From NCBI RefSeq assembly GCF_900105455.1, contig NZ_FNSF01000005.1, forward strand, positions 868,001 to 932,000: DNA of 64,000 bases, in the 5' to 3' direction. The notes under the pieces were generated by a model that was not told the origin of the DNA, did not search any database, and saw only the letters and a list, made by a program, of their open reading frames with translations. Position 1 is the stretch's first letter; every line of letters begins with the position of its first letter. Source of the stretch: Tenacibaculum sp. MAR_2009_124 (GTDB lineage: Bacteria > Bacteroidota > Bacteroidia > Flavobacteriales > Flavobacteriaceae). Positions 18,536-27,048 of the stretch are shown here, in pieces. The translations under genes were made by a program, and so were the position numbers.

Positions 18536-21145
18536 TTGGCAAAAGCAAAGGCAAAAAAGGTAACCCCACTAATGCAACAATATAACGGGATAAAGGGAAA
18601 ATATCCAGATGCAATGTTATTATTTAGGGTGGGTGATTTTTATGAAACCTTTGGTGATGATGCTATCAAGGCATCAGAAGTATTAGGTATTATTTTAACC
18701 AAAAGAGGAGCGGGAAGTGAAAGTGAAACAGCGCTAGCTGGTTTTCCTCACCATTCCTTAAATACGTATTTGCCAAAGTTAGTAAAGTCCGGACTTCGTG
18801 TGGCTATTTGTGATCAGTTGGAAGATCCTAAAATGACCAAGAAAATTGTAAAACGTGGTGTTACTGAGTTAGTGACTCCAGGTGTTGCATTAAACGACGA
18901 CATTTTACAATCAAAATCAAATAATTTCTTAGCTGCGGTTCATTTTGGAAAGAAACTAATTGGAGTTTCTTTTTTAGACGTTTCTACAGGAGAGTATTTA
19001 ATTGCTCAAGGAAATGAGGAGTATGTTGATAAACTCTTACAGAATTTTTCACCAAGTGAAGTATTGGTTCAAAAACAATTTAAACAAAAGTTTTTAGAGC
19101 TTTTTACGAATCGATTTCATACGTTTTATTTGGAAGATTGGGTGTTTCAAAAAGATTATGGATTTGAAACACTAATTAATCATTTTAAAGTAAAAAACTT
19201 AAAAGGATTTGGTGTTGATGAATTAGAACATGGAATTGTAGCGGGTGGCGCAGTGATGTATTATCTTTCTGAAACACAACACAACAAACTAGAGCATATT
19301 CAATCTATTGGCAGAATAGCTGAAGATAATTATGTTTGGATGGATCGTTTTACGATTAAAAATTTAGAGCTATACGGAGGTAATTCAGTCAATTCGGTTT
19401 CGTTATTAAATATTATTGATAAAACCATTTCTCCAATGGGAGGAAGGTTATTAAAGCGATGGTTGGCACTTCCTTTAAAAGATTTAGATGCTATTAAACA
19501 GCGTCATGAATTAGTAAAGTTTTTAATTGATAACGATGCTTTCTTAGAAACAGTAACCTACCAGTTAAAGCAAATTTCAGATATTGAACGTTTGATTTCA
19601 AAGGTAGCAACAGGAAAAGTTTCACCAAGAGAAACTGTATTGTTGAAAAACTCGTTAAAAGCAATTATTCCTATAAAAAAAGCAGCTGAAAAAAGTAAAA
19701 ATGCTTCGGTAAAATTAATAGGTGGTCAATTAGACGATTGTAAAGAGTTAATCGAAAAAATAAGTATAACAGTTTTCGATGATGCTCCTGTAAATATTAA
19801 TAAAGGAAACGCTATTGCTAATGGAGTTTCGGAGGAATTAGATGAGCTTCGAAGCATTGCGAACTCTGGAAAAGAATATCTCGATGGAATGTTGGCGAGA
19901 GAAACAGAAATAACAGGTATTCCTAGTTTAAAAATTGCCTTTAATAATGTTTTCGGATACTATATTGAAGTTAGAAATACACATAGAGATAAGGTTCCTG
20001 AAGAATGGATTCGTAAACAAACCTTGGTAAATGCTGAACGCTATATTACTGAGGAATTAAAAGAATACGAAGGAAAAATTTTAGGTGCTGAAGAGAAGAT
20101 TCAGCAATTAGAAACAGAAATATTTAGTGAATTAATCAAATATATTATTGGATTCGTGCAACCAGTGCAGCACAACGCGCAATTAATAGCTCAAATTGAT
20201 TGTTTATTGTCCTTCGCTACTTTGGCTGTTGAGAATAATTATGTACGTCCGATCATTGATAAAAGTACGGATATTGAAATAAAAAACGGACGTCATCCTG
20301 TTATTGAAAAGCAATTACCTATTAGTGAAGAGTATATTGCTAATGATGTAGTGTTGAATAGAAACCAACAACAGGTTATTATGATTACAGGACCTAACAT
20401 GTCGGGTAAATCTGCTATTTTACGTCAAACAGCATTAATTGTGTTACTAGCTCAAATGGGAAGTTATGTACCAGCGCAAAACGCACGTATAGGATTAGTA
20501 GATAAAATTTTTACAAGAGTAGGTGCCAGCGATAATATTTCGATGGGAGAATCTACGTTTATGGTGGAAATGAATGAGACTGCTTCTATTTTGAACAATA
20601 TATCGGAAAGAAGTTTGGTGTTACTTGATGAAATTGGAAGAGGAACTTCTACCTATGACGGGATTTCTATTGCTTGGGCTATTGCAGAATATTTACATGA
20701 ACACCCTACAAAAGCAAAAACATTATTCGCTACGCATTATCATGAGTTAAATGAAATGACCACTACTTTTGAGCGCATTAAAAACTTTAATGTTTCTGTA
20801 AAAGAGTTAAAGGATAGTATTATTTTCTTAAGAAAGTTGGTGTCAGGAGGAAGTAATCATAGTTTCGGAATTCATGTAGCTAAACTTGCAGGAATGCCTT
20901 CTATGGTGATTCGAAGAGCTAACAAAATACTAAAACAGTTAGAAGAAAACCACGCACATAAAGAGGTAAAAGACACTTTAAAAGATGTGAATAATGAAGA
21001 AATGCAATTAAGCTTTTTTCAGTTAGATGATCCATTATTAGAAGATTTAAGAGAAGAAATACTTACTACGAATATTGATACCCTTACGCCAATAGAAGCC
21101 TTAATGAAGCTTAATGAAATTAAGCGTATGTTGGTGAAGAAGTAA
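18536..21145 (+). CDS. mutS: DNA mismatch repair ATPase MutS
   Basis: 869 residues. The mismatch-reading motif [11 protein letters not shown] is near residue 33, the connector and lever regions follow, and the ATPase has Walker [10 protein letters not shown] (about 618) and Walker [17 protein letters not shown] with the family signature. The start appears to be TTG 18536, giving [15 protein letters not shown]; the next ATG would remove the start of the mismatch domain. TATCTTCG at 18501-18508 is a reasonable -7 element. Confidence 0.96.
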   Translation: MAKAKAKKVTPLMQQYNGIKGKYPDAMLLFRVGDFYETFGDDAIKASEVLGIILTKRGAGSESETALAGFPHHSLNTYLPKLVKSGLRVAICDQLEDPKMTKKIVKRGVTELVTPGVALNDDILQSKSNNFLAAVHFGKKLIGVSFLDVSTGEYLIAQGNEEYVDKLLQNFSPSEVLVQKQFKQKFLELFTNRFHTFYLEDWVFQKDYGFETLINHFKVKNLKGFGVDELEHGIVAGGAVMYYLSETQHNKLEHIQSIGRIAEDNYVWMDRFTIKNLELYGGNSVNSVSLLNIIDKTISPMGGRLLKRWLALPLKDLDAIKQRHELVKFLIDNDAFLETVTYQLKQISDIERLISKVATGKVSPRETVLLKNSLKAIIPIKKAAEKSKNASVKLIGGQLDDCKELIEKISITVFDDAPVNINKGNAIANGVSEELDELRSIANSGKEYLDGMLARETEITGIPSLKIAFNNVFGYYIEVRNTHRDKVPEEWIRKQTLVNAERYITEELKEYEGKILGAEEKIQQLETEIFSELIKYIIGFVQPVQHNAQLIAQIDCLLSFATLAVENNYVRPIIDKSTDIEIKNGRHPVIEKQLPISEEYIANDVVLNRNQQQVIMITGPNMSGKSAILRQTALIVLLAQMGSYVPAQNARIGLVDKIFTRVGASDNISMGESTFMVEMNETASILNNISERSLVLLDEIGRGTSTYDGISIAWAIAEYLHEHPTKAKTLFATHYHELNEMTTTFERIKNFNVSVKELKDSIIFLRKLVSGGSNHSFGIHVAKLAGMPSMVIRRANKILKQLEENHAHKEVKDTLKDVNNEEMQLSFFQLDDPLLEDLREEILTTNIDTLTPIEALMKLNEIKRMLVKK

Positions 21146-21200
21146 GCTCTAGTATTTCTTTTACGTCTACAAGCCGTCATCAGAAATCAAATCTAAGATT

Positions 21201-21330
21201 ACACCGCAAGAAACGAAAAATATGAAAAGCTGTTTGAGTGAAACGAGTTCTTTTCATATTAGTTTCGAGGATGATAATTTTAGAGAGAAGATTTATGCAG
21301 ACTAGATTTTTTTGATTCTTTTTTCACCGC
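21201..21330. repeat. intergenic hairpin repeat element
   Basis: ATATGAAAAG (21220-21229) pairs perfectly with CTTTTCATAT (21250-21259), flanked by GAAAC (21210) and GTTTC (21262). The surrounding 130 bases run into a T-rich tail. It resembles the dispersed, palindromic, non-coding elements found between genes in marine flavobacteria; only this copy is in the window. It fills most of the gap between mutS and the MATE gene. Confidence 0.45.
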
Positions 21331-21493
21331 GCTGTCGCACGAATCCTTTCGTGTGATTTAGGTAAGTAAGAATTAAAAATAAAAGAATAAAATGAGTAGA
21401 AACTATAAATTTGCTAGTTGAATCTACTTATAACAATTCCTTATACTCAAAAGTATTAAAACAATATTTATTGTCCTATTTTTGATCTCTATT

Positions 21494-22837
21494 ATGACCC
21501 ACGATATTAGCTTTAAACGAATTAATAAATTGGCCATTCCAGCTTTAATTGCTGGTGTTGCTGAACCCTTATTGTCTACAACTGATTTAGCTATTGTAGG
21601 GAACATTCAAAGCAACGCTACTGAGAGTATTGCCGCTATCGGAATTGTAGGGGCTTTTTTATCTATGTTGATATGGGTGTTTGGTCAAACCAGAAGCGCT
21701 ATTTCTTCCATAGTATCGCAATATTTAGGAGCCAATAAGTTAAATGAAATTAAAGAATTACCTGCGCAAGCGCTAGTTCTTGTGGTTACTACGAGTTTGG
21801 TCATTTTAGCACTCAGCTATCCGTTTGCTCAACAAATATTTGAATTTTACAATGCTAAAGGAATCATTTTAGATTTTTCTGTTGAATATTATAAAATACG
21901 TGCTTTTGGCTTTCCTTTTACTCTATTTGTGATTGCTGTTTTCGGAATTTTCAGAGGATTACAAAACACCTACTATCCAATGTTAATAGCCATCGTTGGA
22001 ACCATAATTAATATTATTTTAGATATTCTATTGGTGTATGGGGTTGAAAACTATATACCTGCTATGAATATTCGAGGGGCAGCATATGCAAGTGTTATTG
22101 CTCAGTTTATAATGGCCATGTTGTCTATGTACTTATTACTCTCTAAAACATCTATTCGATTACGATTTTCGTTACCTTTTAATAAAGAAATATCGAGGTT
22201 TATCAGTATAATTACTAATTTATTTGTGCGTACAATAGCCTTAAACCTGGCGTTGTATTTCGGAACTTCCTACGCAACAGAATATGGAAAAGAATATATT
22301 GCAGCTTATACAATTGGATTTAACCTTTGGTTAATGGGTGCCTTTATGATTGATGGATATTCAAGTGCTGGAAATATTCTGTCGGGAAAATTATTAGGAG
22401 CAAAGGCATATAAAACCTTACTACAACTAGGAAGGAAACTCATTATTTACGGGTTGTTATTTGGAAGTACTTTGGCACTAATTGGATTTATATTTTATTC
22501 TTTTATAGGGAAAACTTTTACTAAGGAAGCCTTAGTTTTAGAGCAGTTCTATAATAGTTTCTGGATTATTTTACTCATGCAACCTATTTGTTCTGTAGCC
22601 TTTATTTATGATGGTATGTTTAAAGGTATGGGAGAGGCCAAGTATTTGAGAAACATATTACTTTTAGCAACTACTTTTGTATTTATTCCTGTGTTAATGA
22701 TTTTTGATCAATTCGATTATAAATTGCATGCCATTTGGATTGCCTTTTATTGTTGGATTATAGCACGTAGCATTCCTTTGATTTTTATTTTTAGAAATAA
22801 GTTTTTACCGCTGGCGAAACAAGAAAAAACTGAATAG
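21494..22837 (+). CDS. MATE-family efflux transporter
   Basis: About 447 residues from ATG 21494 (MTHDISFKRINKLAIPALI). Twelve hydrophobic helices and MATE landmarks are present: the first helix region PALIAGVAEPLLSTTDLAIVGNI and VFGQTRSAISSIVSQYLGA in the first half, with GYSSAGNILSGKLLGAKAYK in the second. DinF/NorM-type members export cationic drugs in exchange for Na+ or H+. An exact -7 element, TATTTTTG (21477-21484), is only nine bases ahead of the ATG, so the leader is very short. Confidence 0.92.
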   Translation: MTHDISFKRINKLAIPALIAGVAEPLLSTTDLAIVGNIQSNATESIAAIGIVGAFLSMLIWVFGQTRSAISSIVSQYLGANKLNEIKELPAQALVLVVTTSLVILALSYPFAQQIFEFYNAKGIILDFSVEYYKIRAFGFPFTLFVIAVFGIFRGLQNTYYPMLIAIVGTIINIILDILLVYGVENYIPAMNIRGAAYASVIAQFIMAMLSMYLLLSKTSIRLRFSLPFNKEISRFISIITNLFVRTIALNLALYFGTSYATEYGKEYIAAYTIGFNLWLMGAFMIDGYSSAGNILSGKLLGAKAYKTLLQLGRKLIIYGLLFGSTLALIGFIFYSFIGKTFTKEALVLEQFYNSFWIILLMQPICSVAFIYDGMFKGMGEAKYLRNILLLATTFVFIPVLMIFDQFDYKLHAIWIAFYCWIIARSIPLIFIFRNKFLPLAKQEKTE

Positions 22838-22851
22838 AAGCCATCATTGAA

Positions 22852-22944
22852 GTCATTTCGACTGCAAGGAGAAATCTATCACAGTTTTTGAATTTTATTT
22901 AAAGTTTTCAGATTTCTCAGTCATTATCATTCCTTCGAAATGAC
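22852..22944. repeat. 93-bp intergenic repeat, copy 1
   Basis: Begins GTCATTTCGA and ends TTCGAAATGAC, so the ends are inverted repeats and the unit can fold into a long hairpin. The interior has GGAGAAATCTATCACA near the start and ATCATTCCTTC near the end. A second copy follows 43 bases later. This type is a common dispersed repeat in Bacteroidetes. Confidence 0.65.
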
Positions 22945-22987
22945 GCATACTATGACTAATATATATACCGGCAAAACCATCATCATG

Positions 22988-23080
22988 GTCATTTCGACCG
23001 TAGGGAGAAATCTATCACAATTTTAGAATATTATTCAATGTTTTCAGATTTTTCATTCATAATCATTCCTTCGAAAGGAC
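22988..23080. repeat. 93-bp intergenic repeat, copy 2
   Basis: The same length and layout as copy 1: GTCATTTCGACCG at the start, GGAGAAATCTATCACA inside and CCTTCGAAAGGAC at the end. One arm has drifted (AAAGGAC instead of AAATGAC), so the terminal palindrome is imperfect. The two copies lie in tandem between the MATE gene and the enoyl-CoA hydratase gene. Confidence 0.65.
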
Positions 23081-23141
23081 GTTATTGTTTATAGAGTTTT
23101 TCTACTTTAAAAATTCTTATTTTTGAATAAATCTTACAAAA

Positions 23142-23909
23142 ATGACAACAACTCGACCTAACGGAAGTTTATATACCAAAATAGAAAATAAAATAGCTAT
23201 TATTGAATTTGGTCATCCAGCCAGTAATTCTTTTCCAAGTGAATTGTTAGAGCGTTTGGCAAATGAATTTGATTCATTGTCTACCAATAAAGAGGTGGCT
23301 ATTATTGTGTTAAAATCTGAAGGAAATAGAGCGTTTTGTGCTGGAGCTTCATTCGATGAATTGGTTTCAATAACTAATTTAGAAGACGGTAAAAAGTTCT
23401 TTTCAGGTTTTGCCAATGTGATCAATGCAATGCGTAAATGTTCGAAGTTAATTATAGGACGAGTACAGGGTAAAACTGTTGGTGGAGGAGTAGGATTAGC
23501 TGCTGCTTGTGATTATGTTTTAGCAACAGAGCACGCCTCAATTAAACTTTCTGAATTTACGATAGGAATTGGTCCTTTTGTTATTGCTCCTGCCGTAAAA
23601 CGTAAGATTGGCGTTAGTGGTTTATCTGAATTAACCTTAGATGCTACTAACTGGAAAAACGCTTATTGGGCAAAGGAAAAAGGACTATATGCAAGAGTGT
23701 TTGAAAATATAGGAGAACTAGATAAGGAAGTTGATCTATTTTCTGAAAAGTTAGCGTCTTATAATCCCGAAGCCTTAGATGAAATGAAAAAAGCACTTTG
23801 GATAGGTACTGAAAACTGGAATAGCTTATTAATTGATAGAGCCGAAACTTCAGGGAAATTAGTGTTGTCCGATTTTACAAAAAAGGCATTAGAAAAATTT
23901 AAGAAATAA
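23142..23909 (+). CDS. enoyl-CoA hydratase/isomerase family protein
   Basis: A 255-residue crotonase-fold protein. The CoA-binding and oxyanion-hole regions are FCAGASFDEL (residues 66-75) and VQGKTVGGGVGLAAACDYVLA (around 108-128), followed by FTIGIGPFVIAPAVKRKIG. In the second catalytic position the usual Glu is replaced by Gly/Ile-like residues (IGIGPF), so hydratase chemistry is not certain. The role may be in fatty-acid or branched amino-acid breakdown. TATTTTTG at 23118-23125 is a good -7 element. Confidence 0.85.
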   Translation: MTTTRPNGSLYTKIENKIAIIEFGHPASNSFPSELLERLANEFDSLSTNKEVAIIVLKSEGNRAFCAGASFDELVSITNLEDGKKFFSGFANVINAMRKCSKLIIGRVQGKTVGGGVGLAAACDYVLATEHASIKLSEFTIGIGPFVIAPAVKRKIGVSGLSELTLDATNWKNAYWAKEKGLYARVFENIGELDKEVDLFSEKLASYNPEALDEMKKALWIGTENWNSLLIDRAETSGKLVLSDFTKKALEKFKK

Positions 23910-23911
23910 AA

Positions 23912-23948
23912 AATTACTCTTATGGATGTTGAATCCATGAGAGTAATT
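23912..23948. terminator. terminator after the enoyl-CoA hydratase gene
   Basis: A 16-bp stem with one mismatch, AATTACTCTTATGGAT against ATCCATGAGAGTAATT. It lies between convergent genes. Confidence 0.7.
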
Positions 23949-23970
23949 AACAAAAATAAAGGCGAAACAT

Positions 23971-24849
23971 TTAATTTTTATCGCTAGTGTTAAAATACTT
24001 TGGCTTCCAAACAAGGTTTCCAAAAATCATTTTGAGTTTGTGTTTTAAGGTTCTGCACTTTTTTACATCCTTGTAAATATTAGCATATTCAATAAAGTTT
24101 ATAGTGATCGGATTGTTTGTTTTAATGTTTTTAGTTAACCCGTAAATTACCTTTTCTTCTTCCCTTCGAAAAGTTCCAAATAACTTATCCCAGAGAATCA
24201 ATATTCCTCCATAGTTTTTATCTAAATATTTGTTATTCGAACCATGATGTACTCTGTGCGTTGAAGGCGTATTAAAAATTTCATCAAGCCATCCTAATTT
24301 GCCAATACGCTCTGTATGAATCCAGGTTTGATATTGAGCAACTAATACTAAACCTACAATAGCTTGAAAAGGGCTAAAGCCAATAATAATCATTGGAATT
24401 AAGAAAATCCATTCAAACAAACCTTCTACGATACTTAAGCGCATTGCGATAGTTAAGTTATAATCTTCGGAAGAATGATGTACACTATGACTAGCCCACA
24501 AAATTCGATGTTCATGTTCAATTCTATGCATCCAATAATAGGTGAAATCCGCAATGAAAATAGCAAGTACCCATGTCCAAAAATTCAATGGAATTTCGAA
24601 CAGTGAAAAATATTGTAAAGGAACTAGAGCGATGATTCCAATACTTCCAACAATTGTTTTATCTAACAATTGATTCATGAAGAATATGATGATATTCGCT
24701 CCGGAATCTTTCCACCTTCTTTTTTTAGTTGAAAAAAAATCTAGTAAAAATTCAATACTAATTAGTAGTAGGTTAAAGATAAAAAAGAAGGCAACATATT
24801 TTACGATGGGCGCTTGCTCAAACAAAAAAGTAAGTTGTTTAAAATTCAT
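23971..24849 (-). CDS. sterol desaturase / fatty acid hydroxylase family protein
   Basis: A 292-residue integral membrane di-iron enzyme. Four or more hydrophobic helices surround the histidine clusters YYWMHRIEHEH, SHSVHHSSEDYN and THRVHHGSNNKY, which are the conserved metal ligands of the family. Substrates in this group include sterols, carotenoids and fatty acids; which applies is unknown. The start overlaps the stop of the small gene upstream by four bases (ATGA), and an operator shared with the AraC/GyrI loci lies 59 bases ahead of that small gene. Confidence 0.88.
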   Translation of the reverse strand: MNFKQLTFLFEQAPIVKYVAFFFIFNLLLISIEFLLDFFSTKKRRWKDSGANIIIFFMNQLLDKTIVGSIGIIALVPLQYFSLFEIPLNFWTWVLAIFIADFTYYWMHRIEHEHRILWASHSVHHSSEDYNLTIAMRLSIVEGLFEWIFLIPMIIIGFSPFQAIVGLVLVAQYQTWIHTERIGKLGWLDEIFNTPSTHRVHHGSNNKYLDKNYGGILILWDKLFGTFRREEEKVIYGLTKNIKTNNPITINFIEYANIYKDVKKCRTLKHKLKMIFGNLVWKPKYFNTSDKN

Positions 24850-25019
24850 TGTTTTTTAGTAGGTATAAAGTAAGAAAACCACAAAAACCACAGTAGGTTT
24901 AAGAAAACCAAAAAAGAGCCGTTAGCTGTGAAAAAACTGACTATTTCAGTGAGTTTATAAAGACCAACAAAACCTAAAAATCCTGAATACCAGTGTTTAT
25001 CTAATTTGTAGTTTTTCAT
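24846..25019 (-). CDS. small membrane protein coupled to the desaturase
   Basis: 57 residues from the ATG at 25019 down: MKNYKLDKHWYSGFLGFVGL at the start, then hydrophobic helices around SFFTANGSFLVFLNLLWFLW and SYFIP, ending TKKQ. Two membrane segments are likely. The stop codon TGA overlaps the desaturase ATG, and the reading frame is well composed, so I regard it as a real gene. It is the first gene after the operator at 25078. Function unknown; perhaps a partner of the desaturase. Confidence 0.65.
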   Translation of the reverse strand: MKNYKLDKHWYSGFLGFVGLYKLTEIVSFFTANGSFLVFLNLLWFLWFSYFIPTKKQ

Positions 25020-25077
25020 CCGTTAATTTCATGTTTAATTAAGATGAGGTAAAAGTAGAACATGTATAAAGCGACGG

Positions 25078-25094
25078 TTTGTTTATTTAGGACA
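25078..25094 (-). promoter_or_regulatory. operator of the desaturase operon
   Basis: Read toward the gene, the site is TGTCCTAAATAAACAAA, followed after exactly 20 bases by TACTTTTA as -7 element. The locus at 33443 has TGTCCTAAATGAACAAA, 20 bases, then TAGTTTTG. Both sites are 58 to 59 bases from the start codon they serve. Confidence 0.6.
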
Positions 25095-25272
25095 AAGCGA
25101 GAAAAAGAGGTAAAAATTGTTTTTTTTATTCAGAAAATAAGAGTTAAGTAACTAAATTATAAACAAAGAAAGCATATTCAAGTTAAAGTCTTTTTGATTA
25201 TCTGTGTACCCCCTATAATTACTTACAGTTTGAAAATAAAATGTCCTTACCTTTTCCCAATGCCAATAAAAT

Positions 25273-25407
25273 TTACGATTTTGAGATTCTCCTTCTTGGA
25301 TACATTATTTGTTGCTCTTTGAACTGACTAATTTCTTCTCTAAGCGCTTGATTAATATTTTGAATCAAATCATTTTGAACTTTCAAAATGATCAATAAAT
25401 CGTGCAT
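25273..25407 (-). CDS. possible small helical protein (44 aa)
   Basis: From ATG 25407 the minus strand reads MHDLLIILKVQNDLIQNINQ, then a basic tail ending PRRRISKS. The frame is open a further 25 or so codons upstream and there too reads like protein (RYTKIDLEEIVYKQLEKLNT), but lacks an ATG. It could be a divergent small gene of the methyltransferase island, or the remnant of a longer one. No family recognised. Confidence 0.35.
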   Translation of the reverse strand: MHDLLIILKVQNDLIQNINQALREEISQFKEQQIMYPRRRISKS

Positions 25408-25484
25408 TGTATTTAATTTTTCTAATTGTTTGTAAACAATCTCTTCTAAATCAATTTTGGTATATCTTTTGTTTATATTAATAT

Positions 25485-25547
25485 ATTACAATACAAATAC
25501 ATGTTGTTTTATCATATTTTACAAAATATTTTTATATTGTAATTTCG
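25485..25547 (+). promoter_or_regulatory. controller operator and promoter of the methyltransferase operon
   Basis: ATTACAATA (25485-25493) and TATTGTAAT (25535-25543) form a perfect inverted repeat. The right arm overlaps TAATTTCG (25540-25547), a flavobacterial -7 element. A related TGTATTAC lies at 25587. Binding by the Cro/C1-type product of the next gene is the obvious inference. Confidence 0.4.
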
Positions 25548-25636
25548 TGTAATAATATAAAGCACTTTAAATACAGTACTAATTTGTATTACCTCACTGT
25601 ATAAAAAAGCTTTACAATGACTTATAAATGGTCGAA

Positions 25637-25834
25637 ATGAATCGAATAAAGGAAGTATTAAAAGAACAAGGAAGGACTCAAACCTGGCTCTCTGAAAAGG
25701 TTGAAAAAAGTTATGTAATAGTAACAAACTATTGCAATAATAATGCACAACCAAGTATTGAAGTTCTCCGAAAGATTGCAAATATATTGGATGTTGATGT
25801 TAGAATATTATTGCACTCTACAAAAGATAATTGA
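25637..25834 (+). CDS. Cro/C1-type controller protein
   Basis: 65 residues (MNRIKEVLKEQ at the start; an alternative ATG lies three codons earlier). A single helix-turn-helix fills it: QTWLSEKVEKSYVIVTNYC for helices 2-3, then QPSIEVLRKIANILDVDVRIL. Small proteins of this type head many restriction-modification operons in Bacteroidetes and set the timing of methyltransferase and effector expression. The methyltransferase ATG follows its stop by five bases. It is the first gene of a four-gene operon that ends at 30550. Confidence 0.85.
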   Translation: MNRIKEVLKEQGRTQTWLSEKVEKSYVIVTNYCNNNAQPSIEVLRKIANILDVDVRILLHSTKDN

Positions 25835-25839
25835 TAAAT

Positions 25840-27048
25840 ATGGAGAACCAAAAGACATACATTGATTTGTTCTCTGGTTGCGGAGGACTTTCACTTGGAT
25901 TACATAATGCAGGTTGGAAAGGAATTTTTGCTATTGAAAAGAGTGAAGATGCTTTTAAAACATTAGAGCATAATTTAATTAAAAAGAAAAAGCATTTTGA
26001 ATGGCCTAATTGGTTAGGAAAACCAAAACATCACGATATTAATGAAATAATAGAGCATCATTCTAAAAATTTAAAATCTTTAAGAGGCAAAATTGATTTA
26101 GTTGCAGGAGGACCTCCTTGTCAAGGTTTTTCAATGGCAGGCAGAAGGATTGAAAATGATTCAAGAAATGATTTAATCAATTCATACGTGAAATTTATTG
26201 ACTTAGTAAAACCTAAATTAATTTTTTTTGAAAATGTAAAAGGATTTACTCAAGGTTTTAAAAAAAACAACACAAAAGGTGAAGCCTATTCTATTTATGT
26301 CAGAAAAGAACTTGAAAAAGTTGGATACTCTGTAAAAGGTCAATTAATAAACTTTGCAGACTATGGAGTTCCTCAAAAAAGAACAAGATTTATTTTAGTT
26401 GGTATTCAAAATAGCTTTGTTGAAAATACTCCAAACCTTAATGAAGAGACTTTTTTTAAAGAAATTAAAAATAACAAAGAAGCTTTTTTAGTAAATAAAA
26501 AACTTACAATTAATCCTACCTTAGAAAATGCAATTTCAGATTTACTACAATCTAATGGAGTAATTGAGTCTGAAACTCCAAATTTCAAAGCTGGAATTTA
26601 TGGAGAAATAAAATCAGATTATCAAAAATATCTTAGGAAATACAAAAGGCAAGAAAGCAAAGTTGATAGCCATAGATTTGCAAAACATACAGATGTTGTA
26701 AAAAACAGGTTTCAAATAGCTTTGAATGAAAACTTGACAAGTGCAACATATAAAGAACGATTTAACCTAAAAAAGAGTAGCACAAAAATTCTAGACGCAA
26801 ATAAGCCTACTCCTACAATAACAACTTTACCTGATGATTATATACATTATTGCGAACCTAGAATTATGACTGTTCGCGAATATGCTCGTATTCAGTCATT
26901 TCCAGATACTTACCAATTTAAAGGTAAATATACAACTGGTGGTAAAAGAAGAACACAAGAAGTTCCAAGATATTCACAAATTGGAAATGCTATTCCTCCT
27001 CTATTTGGAGAGCAAGCAGGTTTGGTTTTAAAACAACTAATTCAATAA
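25840..27048 (+). CDS. DNA (cytosine-5) methyltransferase
   Basis: A 402-residue C5 methyltransferase with all core motifs. Motif I is DLFSGCGGLSLGLHNAG, motif IV GPPCQGFS with catalytic Cys94, motif VI ENVKG (131-135), motif VIII GVPQKRTRFILVG, and motif X QIGNAIPPLFGEQAG. The insert between VIII and X is the target-recognition region; its site cannot be predicted by eye. No restriction endonuclease gene is next to it. Instead the stop overlaps by one base the start of the dual-GHKL protein. It is unrelated to the shorter phage methyltransferase at 53614 beyond the common fold. Start ATG 25840 is preferred over a TTG at 25831 overlapping the controller stop. Confidence 0.93.
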   Translation: MENQKTYIDLFSGCGGLSLGLHNAGWKGIFAIEKSEDAFKTLEHNLIKKKKHFEWPNWLGKPKHHDINEIIEHHSKNLKSLRGKIDLVAGGPPCQGFSMAGRRIENDSRNDLINSYVKFIDLVKPKLIFFENVKGFTQGFKKNNTKGEAYSIYVRKELEKVGYSVKGQLINFADYGVPQKRTRFILVGIQNSFVENTPNLNEETFFKEIKNNKEAFLVNKKLTINPTLENAISDLLQSNGVIESETPNFKAGIYGEIKSDYQKYLRKYKRQESKVDSHRFAKHTDVVKNRFQIALNENLTSATYKERFNLKKSSTKILDANKPTPTITTLPDDYIHYCEPRIMTVREYARIQSFPDTYQFKGKYTTGGKRRTQEVPRYSQIGNAIPPLFGEQAGLVLKQLIQ

